Of a stretch of DNA of 9,970 nucleotides, positions 5,302 through 9,970 are shown in pieces. The position numbers and the translations under genes are program-made. Below the pieces are notes generated by a model that was not told where the DNA came from, searched no databases, and was given only the letters and a program-made list of their open reading frames with translations. Source of the stretch: Candidatus Sulfotelmatobacter sp. (GTDB taxonomy: Bacteria; Acidobacteriota; Terriglobia; Terriglobales; SbA1); the NCBI GenBank assembly GCA_030151135.1, contig JASLEQ010000742.1, positions 1 to 9,970 on the forward strand, in the 5' to 3' direction. Positions within the stretch are counted from its first letter, which is position 1. The number at the start of each line of letters is the position of its first letter.

Positions 5302-5538
5302 ATGCGTTTTTATGAAGGCGATTATGCATACGAACTCGAACGTGTCCGCGATCAGGCGACACAGGTATTTACCGGGTGGCGATACAACGTGTATCGAATT
5401 CGACCGGACCAGAAACTGCTCCGATCTGGAGAAGCGGAAAGCCAGGAACAGGCCGAGAAGACGGCGCGAAAAGCCCTGGACTCGGTGATCCGTGCGGCGA
5501 CACAGGCGGACGGTTCGCCCGATCACCGCGCAGCTTGA
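5302..5538 (+). CDS. Small unrecognised protein, beta-beta-alpha pattern
   Basis: This 78-residue protein (MRFYEGDYAYELERVRDQAT...) belongs to no family that I recognise. It is hydrophilic, with no signal peptide or membrane span, so it is probably cytosolic. The pattern suggests two short strands (about residues 23-33, FTGWRYNVYRI, and 38-42) followed by a long amphipathic helix (45-67, ESQEQAEKTARKALDSVIRA). The Ala/Glu/Lys-rich helix and the sensible amino-acid mix look like a real protein rather than a chance reading frame, and a good Shine-Dalgarno precedes the ATG. It stands alone between the ArsB-type gene (184 bp upstream) and the efflux adaptor (about 430 bp downstream), so the neighbours do not hint at its function. 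Confidence 0.6.
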   Translation: MRFYEGDYAYELERVRDQATQVFTGWRYNVYRIRPDQKLLRSGEAESQEQAEKTARKALDSVIRAATQADGSPDHRAA

Positions 5539-5968
5539 AATTACAGAGTTAGTCGCTTCCGGTACGGTCCGTGGAGATGCAGGGATCATTGCGCTCTGCA
5601 CGTGCCGTCAATGCGCGGCGGGTTGGGACTCACATCGTTCACCGCGGCAGCCATTCTTCAGAGGCTCGCCGATTATTGCCGAAAACGTACGCCTTTCCAC
5701 AGCGGGATCCTACCTTCAGCTTCGGTGATTGCCTAGCAATATCCGCCTTCTACGCATACGGTTCGAGCATTCGGATTTCCCGCCAGTTCGACAAGATCTG
5801 AACTCGTGTCGCCCATGCAAGGGGTAAGACTGGCCCTGTTTTAGTTCGGCGTTCTCTCCGCCTGCAAAAGTTCGAGACCATCCTGCGAAGAAGGTTTGGC
5901 ATCGAAGGGTCTTCGGGAATGACGGTTAGATGTAATTTTTCGTAAATACTTTGTCAACTTTCGAGAGC
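5539..5968. other. 430-bp gene-free region upstream of the efflux operon
   Basis: I find no convincing ORF on either strand: the open frames here encode Arg/Ser/His-rich peptides with no family resemblance. No regulator gene of TetR or two-component type lies beside the pump operon. The right end becomes AT-rich (about 5926-5951) and contains a weak promoter-like pair, ATGACG (5919-5924) and TAAATA (5943-5948) spaced 18 bp apart, poor matches to a sigma-70 site. The stretch 5868-5926 resembles degenerate dispersed intergenic sequence, but this needs a genome search. Confidence 0.45.
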
Positions 5969-7210
5969 ATGGATCAGATAGCGCCCACGAAGTCCACCGC
6001 CCCAGATCGATCTTCTTCGCCTGCTCATCATGGTGCCAAGCGGCACAGGAAATATTGGCTATGGCTCGGTCTGTTCCTGATCGCCGCTTTTCTGTTCTGG
6101 ATCTTTAGCCGGCACGGGCAGAACGCGCAACCAGCTACGAGCAGCACTGGTGGGAGACGCTCATTCGGCGGACCAGTAAGCACCACGACCGTGACCGCGA
6201 AGAAAGGGGATATCGCTGTTTATCTGGAAGCAATCGGAACGGTAACGGCGCTGTACACCGATTCGATTACGGCGCAAGTCACGGGCGTGATCACGGCGGT
6301 GCACTACAAGGAAGGGCAACTGGTTCGTAAGGGCGATCCATTGATCGACATCGATCCAAGCCAGTACCAGGCGCAGGTCACGCAGGCAGAAGGCGCTCTC
6401 GAGCGAGACCAGAACCTGCTTGCACAGGCCGAGATGGATCTGAAGCGGTACCAGGACGCGTGGAAGCGGAACGCCATTCAGCGGCAGACGCTGGAAGATC
6501 AAGAAAAGGTTGTTCTTCAGGATCAAGGAACGGTTAAGAACGATCAAGGAACGCTGCGCTACGACCAAGTACAACTCGCTTACTGCCATATCACGGCGCC
6601 GATCAATGGACGGGTGGGACTTCGACTCGTTGATCCGGGGAATCTGGTTACTGCCAACGCGACGACGTCCCTGCTGGTGATCACGCAGACACAACCAATC
6701 ACAGTAGTGGCCACCATTTCGGAAGACAGCCTCGGAGACGTACTAGGACAGCCGAATCACGGACTGAACCTGCCACTGGATGCCTGGAGCCGGGCATATA
6801 CGCAAAAGATCGCGTCGGGGAAAGTGACCTCGTACGACAACCAGATCGACACGACTACGGGGACGATCAAGTTGCGAGCCTTATTCGAGAACAAGCATGG
6901 CGAACTTTATCCGAACGAGTTTGTGAATACGCGGCTGCGAGTGAAGGTCCTCCACGACCAGATCTTGTTGCCAAGTTCCGCGATTCAGCATAACGGGACG
7001 GCCGCGTTCGTTTACGTGATACAGAATTCCCAAGCTCAGATAAGAAATATAAAGACCGGCGTTTCCGAGGCCGGGGAAACCGCGGTCGAGGGCGTGAACG
7101 AAGGCGAAGTTGTGGCCAACAGCAGCTTTGAAAAGCTGCAAAACGGATCGAAGGTCACGATTTCGCAACAAGCATTGCCGGGAAGTTCGAGCGAGGCCAA
7201 CACGCCGTGA
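5969..7210 (+). CDS. mdtA: RND efflux periplasmic adaptor (membrane fusion protein), MdtA-like
   Basis: This protein has 413 residues from ATG 5969. It starts with a cytosolic basic tail, then an N-terminal membrane anchor (WLWLGLFLIAAFLFWIF, about residues 30-46). The biotinyl-lipoyl half-motifs are SITAQVTGVITAVHYKEGQL ... KGDPLIDIDPSQYQAQV and the later HITAPINGRVGLRLVDPGNL. Between them lies a coiled-coil hairpin with a heptad-like DQGTxKNDQGTLRYDQ repeat. The beta-barrel shows SYDNQIDTTTGTIKLRALFE and LYPNEFVNTRL, almost the E. coli MdtA wording, and a membrane-proximal domain ends the chain. It links the inner-membrane pump to an outer-membrane channel for drug or bile-salt-type efflux. 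An in-frame TTG at 5951 would add 6 residues; neither start has a strong Shine-Dalgarno. Its stop overlaps the pump's GTG start. Confidence 0.93.
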   Translation: MDQIAPTKSTAPDRSSSPAHHGAKRHRKYWLWLGLFLIAAFLFWIFSRHGQNAQPATSSTGGRRSFGGPVSTTTVTAKKGDIAVYLEAIGTVTALYTDSITAQVTGVITAVHYKEGQLVRKGDPLIDIDPSQYQAQVTQAEGALERDQNLLAQAEMDLKRYQDAWKRNAIQRQTLEDQEKVVLQDQGTVKNDQGTLRYDQVQLAYCHITAPINGRVGLRLVDPGNLVTANATTSLLVITQTQPITVVATISEDSLGDVLGQPNHGLNLPLDAWSRAYTQKIASGKVTSYDNQIDTTTGTIKLRALFENKHGELYPNEFVNTRLRVKVLHDQILLPSSAIQHNGTAAFVYVIQNSQAQIRNIKTGVSEAGETAVEGVNEGEVVANSSFEKLQNGSKVTISQQALPGSSSEANTP

Positions 7211-9970
7211 GTCCGTCGCGCCCATTTATTCTCCGCCCGGTCGCGACGATCCTGCTGATGACGGCGATTCTTCTGGTCGGCATTGTGGCATACACACAAC
7301 TGCCGATCTCGGCGCTGCCCGAAGTTGATTACCCGACCATTCAGGTGCTGACGTTTTACCCGGGCGCAAGTCCCGATGTGATGGCGACAACCGTAACCGC
7401 TCCCCTGGAACGCCAGTTCGGGGAAATGCAGGGATTGAGTCAGATGACTTCGACCAGCGCGGGAACGGTATCCGTCATCGTTCTGCAATTCAGTTTGACG
7501 CTGAACATTGATGTAGCGGAAGAAGAAGTGCAGTCGGCGATCAATGCTGCACAGAGTTTCCTGCCGGCCGACTTGCCCAGCCCTCCCGTATACAGCAAGA
7601 CGAATCCTGCGGACGCGCCAGTGCTGACATTGGGAATTACGTCGGACACAATGCCGCTGTCGCAGGTGGAAGATCTGATCGATACGCGATTGGCGCCGAA
7701 GATTTCGCAACTGAACGGTGTTGGACTGGTGAGCATCACGGGCGGGCAAAAGCCCGCGGTCCGGATCCAGGTGAATCCGACGAAGCTGTCGTCCTACGGG
7801 ATCAATCTCGAGGATGTGCGAACGGCGCTCACCCAGACCAGCGTGAACTCGGCGAAGGGCAATTTTGATGGGCCGCGCCAGGATTACCAGATTGACGCCA
7901 ACGATCAAATTACTGACGCTTCAGGTTACTCGAATGTCGTAGTGGCTTACCGCAACGGATCTCCCGTCCTGTTGAGAGATGTAGCAAACGTAGTGAACGG
8001 AGTCGAGAACGCACAGTTGGCCGCATGGATGAATACCACGCCGGCGGTTGTTCTGAATATCCAGCGACAGCCAGGCGCGAACACGATCGCGGTGGTCAAG
8101 AGCATCAAGACACTGTTGCCCGAACTGGAGGCGAATCTTCCGACTGCAATCCATGTCACGCAACTGACAGACCTGACGACGAGCATTCAGGCATCGGTGG
8201 ACGACGTCGAGTTCGAATTGATGCTGACCATCGCGCTGGTGGTGATGGTGATCTTCCTTTTCCTACGTAGCCTGCGCGCCACCATCATCCCCAGCATCGC
8301 AGTCCCGCTTTCCCTGGTGGGCACGTTCGGGGCGATGTACATGCTGGGTTACAGCCTCGATAACCTTTCATTGATGGCATTGACGATCTCGACGGGATTC
8401 GTTGTCGATGACGCCATTGTCATGATCGAGAACATCGCGCGCTATCTCGAGGAAGGCGAGGAACCGCTGGAGGCGGCCCTGAAAGGCGCGGGGCAGATCG
8501 GCTTTACGATCCTTTCGCTCACCGTTTCTTTGATTGCGGTCCTGATTCCGTTGTTGTTCATGCGCGACGTGGTGGGCCGACTCTTCCGCGAGTTCGCTGT
8601 GACCCTGGCGGTAACGATCATCATTTCAGCTGTAGTTTCACTGACGCTCACGCCGATGATGGCGGCGCGTATCTTGCGGCACAATCCGGAATCGCAACAG
8701 AGCCGTTGGTACCAGGTTTCCGAGCGGGCGTTCAATCGCATGATCGAGTTCTACGGGCGCACGTTGAAGACGGTTCTGCGTTACCAGACAGCCACGCTCC
8801 TGGTGGCTGTGGCAACGCTGGTCGTCACGGTCCTGCTTTATATCTTCATCCCGAAAGGATTTTTTCCGGTGCAGGACACCGGAGTGATCCAGGGAATCTC
8901 GCAGGCCTCGCAGTCTATTTCGTTTGCGGCGATGGCGCAAAAGCAGCAGGAGTTGGCCTCTGTCATTTTGAAAGATCCGGCAGTCGATAGTTTGTCCTCA
9001 TTCATCGGCTCCGATGGCACGAACACGACGCTTAACAGCGGAAGGATCGCGATCAATCTGAAGCCGCTTAATCAGCGCGACCTCAGCGCTTCGGATGTGA
9101 TCCGGCGTCTGCAAAAAAGCCTGGCCGATGTGCAAGGCATTCACCTTTATATGCAGGCGGTACAGGACATATCTGTCGATGACCGTGTAACGCGCACCCA
9201 ATACCAGTACACGCTGGAAGATCCAGACCTGAATGAATTGAACGAGTGGACTGAGAAGTTAGTGACGGAGCTGAAGAAGTTGCCGACGCTGGAAGATGTG
9301 GCAACGGACCAGCAGACCGGGGCGGAGGCGATCTCGGTGAACATCGATCGAGTGACTGCCTCGCGGCTGGGAATTGCGCCAGCGACCGTCGACAACACCT
9401 TGTATGACGCTTACGGACAACGCCAGATCAATACGCTTTACACACAGCTCAACCAATACCACGTGATTCTGGAGACGCAGCCGGAATGGCAGCAGGATCC
9501 GGGCAGGCTGAGCGCGCTTTATTTGCAGTCGAACGCATCCTCGGGCACAAGCGGAGCTGCAACTTCTAGTGTCTCGTCGAGCGGATCGGCGTCGGCCGGA
9601 TCGAATGCCACTACAACTTCTGTCTTGTACACGCCCTCCGCGACAACCCTGCAGCGCTCTGCCACCGTGCTCTCACCGCAGAGTGCAACGACAGCAACCT
9701 CGCTTAACGGTGGAACATATTCGGGGACGACTCCGAACACATCCCTTTCCGCGACATCGGCGAATGCGGTCCCGCTGGGCACGTTCGTTCGCATTTCCAG
9801 CACGAAAGAGAATTTATCGATCAATCACCAGGGACAATTTCCGTCGGTGACAGTCTCTTTCAATCTGGCGCCGAATGCTGCGCTCGGGACGGCAATCCGA
9901 CAAATCAACGACGTTGCGGAGAAGATTAATTTCCCGATCAGTGTGCAGGCGCAGTTCCAGGGAACGGCGG
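7207..9970 (+). CDS. mdtB: RND efflux pump permease, MdtB-like (HAE1 family), 3' end outside window
   Basis: The frame is open for 921 codons to the window edge; full-length pumps have about 1040 residues or more. It starts at GTG 7207, overlapping the adaptor stop as GTGA (translational coupling), and begins SPSRPFILRPVATILLM, the usual RND N-terminus with TM1. The first periplasmic half follows (PEVDYPTIQV, SPDVMATTVTAPLERQFGEM). TM2-TM6 start near residue 336, with the proton-relay pair D401-D402 in TM4 (GFVVDDAIVMIENIARY; AcrB D407/D408). TM7 is near 528-545, then IPKGFFPVQDTGVIQG and the second periplasmic half. SINHQGQFPSVTVSFNLAP places it with MdtB/MdtC. It exports toxic small molecules using the proton gradient as a trimer. 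Oddly, a low-complexity block of about 77 residues (777-853) interrupts the docking region. TM8-TM12 lie beyond the window. Confidence 0.95.
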   Translation, partial: MSPSRPFILRPVATILLMTAILLVGIVAYTQLPISALPEVDYPTIQVLTFYPGASPDVMATTVTAPLERQFGEMQGLSQMTSTSAGTVSVIVLQFSLTLNIDVAEEEVQSAINAAQSFLPADLPSPPVYSKTNPADAPVLTLGITSDTMPLSQVEDLIDTRLAPKISQLNGVGLVSITGGQKPAVRIQVNPTKLSSYGINLEDVRTALTQTSVNSAKGNFDGPRQDYQIDANDQITDASGYSNVVVAYRNGSPVLLRDVANVVNGVENAQLAAWMNTTPAVVLNIQRQPGANTIAVVKSIKTLLPELEANLPTAIHVTQLTDLTTSIQASVDDVEFELMLTIALVVMVIFLFLRSLRATIIPSIAVPLSLVGTFGAMYMLGYSLDNLSLMALTISTGFVVDDAIVMIENIARYLEEGEEPLEAALKGAGQIGFTILSLTVSLIAVLIPLLFMRDVVGRLFREFAVTLAVTIIISAVVSLTLTPMMAARILRHNPESQQSRWYQVSERAFNRMIEFYGRTLKTVLRYQTATLLVAVATLVVTVLLYIFIPKGFFPVQDTGVIQGISQASQSISFAAMAQKQQELASVILKDPAVDSLSSFIGSDGTNTTLNSGRIAINLKPLNQRDLSASDVIRRLQKSLADVQGIHLYMQAVQDISVDDRVTRTQYQYTLEDPDLNELNEWTEKLVTELKKLPTLEDVATDQQTGAEAISVNIDRVTASRLGIAPATVDNTLYDAYGQRQINTLYTQLNQYHVILETQPEWQQDPGRLSALYLQSNASSGTSGAATSSVSSSGSASAGSNATTTSVLYTPSATTLQRSATVLSPQSATTATSLNGGTYSGTTPNTSLSATSANAVPLGTFVRISSTKENLSINHQGQFPSVTVSFNLAPNAALGTAIRQINDVAEKINFPISVQAQFQGTA
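9535..9765 (+). other. Ser/Thr/Ala-rich insertion inside the RND pump
   Basis: Between ..RLSALYLQSN and AVPLGTFVRI the pump carries about 77 residues, of which roughly two-thirds are Ser, Thr or Ala, with a single charged residue (Arg). In MdtB and AcrB the same junction is a short turn (for example YVRSSTG-x-VPLSA in MdtB-like pumps). The flanks on both sides match the family in the same frame, so this is an in-frame insertion, not a frameshift. By comparison with AcrB it falls at the end of the DC docking subdomain, which faces the outer-membrane channel. Confidence 0.8.

Noticed and set aside
5571..5801. 76-codon plus-strand frame in the gap before the efflux operon
   Set aside because: It has no Shine-Dalgarno, an Arg/Ser/His-rich composition and no recognisable motif. 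A decayed gene cannot be excluded but is not supported.
5755..5880. GGTTCGAGC (near 5760) and GTTCGAGACC (near 5870) resemble tRNA T-loops
   Set aside because: Neither has a T-stem, an acceptor stem or an anticodon arm at the right distance, so these are chance matches.
7036..7908. Minus-strand open frame of 290 codons across the adaptor/pump junction
   Set aside because: It is antisense to a textbook MdtA-MdtB overlap. The product is Arg/His/Gln-rich with no domain, which is typical of a shadow frame.
1..9970. CRISPR array, insertion sequence, prophage or defence system
   Set aside because: I found no spaced direct repeats, transposase or integrase motifs, terminal inverted repeats, or nuclease/effector domains. 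The window is core transport and envelope genes.

Overview
The window comes from a moderately GC-rich bacterial chromosome. Gene content and style point to an acidobacterium of the Terriglobia (Koribacter-like) group: a small PilZ protein, a TPM / nucleotidyltransferase-like / LemA gene trio, an MdtAB-type RND pump, and intergenic runs of the form G8-A-G6-TACCCC. This assignment is inferred from general resemblance; there is no rRNA or marker gene to prove it.

Layout, left to right. (1) Positions 1-119 hold the C-terminus of an M20-family deacetylase/peptidase. (2) Positions 120-477 are non-coding and rich in hairpins, a G-run element and a perfect 14-nt palindrome. (3) A short PilZ-domain gene lies on the minus strand (478-759). 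(4) A tight plus-strand operon (891-3094) encodes a secreted, membrane-anchored TPM (YgcG-like) protein, a nucleotidyltransferase-fold protein whose catalytic DxD is NxN, and a LemA protein. It ends at a strong bidirectional terminator with a 15-bp stem. (5) A minus-strand DedA/VTT membrane protein follows; its last codons form one arm of that terminator. Its best start is a TTG at 3783 with a strong Shine-Dalgarno, which leaves a 62-bp divergent spacer to the next gene. (6) An ArsB-type 12-TM transporter (3846-5117) has no arsR or arsC beside it in the window. (7) An unrecognised 78-aa protein (5302-5538) is followed by about 430 bp without a gene. (8) An MdtA-like membrane fusion protein (5969-7210) is translationally coupled through GTGA to an MdtB-like RND pump (from 7207). 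The pump ORF stays open to the window edge.

How the genes relate. The adaptor and pump form a tripartite efflux system; the outer-membrane channel and any second pump subunit (MdtC-type) would lie to the right. TPM and LemA are often neighbours and are thought to act at the cell envelope. The degenerate nucleotidyltransferase between them probably belongs to the same process, but the sequence does not show its role. DedA and ArsB are divergent and are not obviously linked functionally.

Most of the window is ordinary housekeeping and transport. The points that deserve a second look are the Ser/Thr/Ala-rich insertion of about 77 residues in the periplasmic docking region of the RND pump, the NxN active site in the nucleotidyltransferase-like protein of the TPM-LemA operon, and the structured intergenic element at 331-451. 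I see no defence system, CRISPR array, prophage or insertion sequence.
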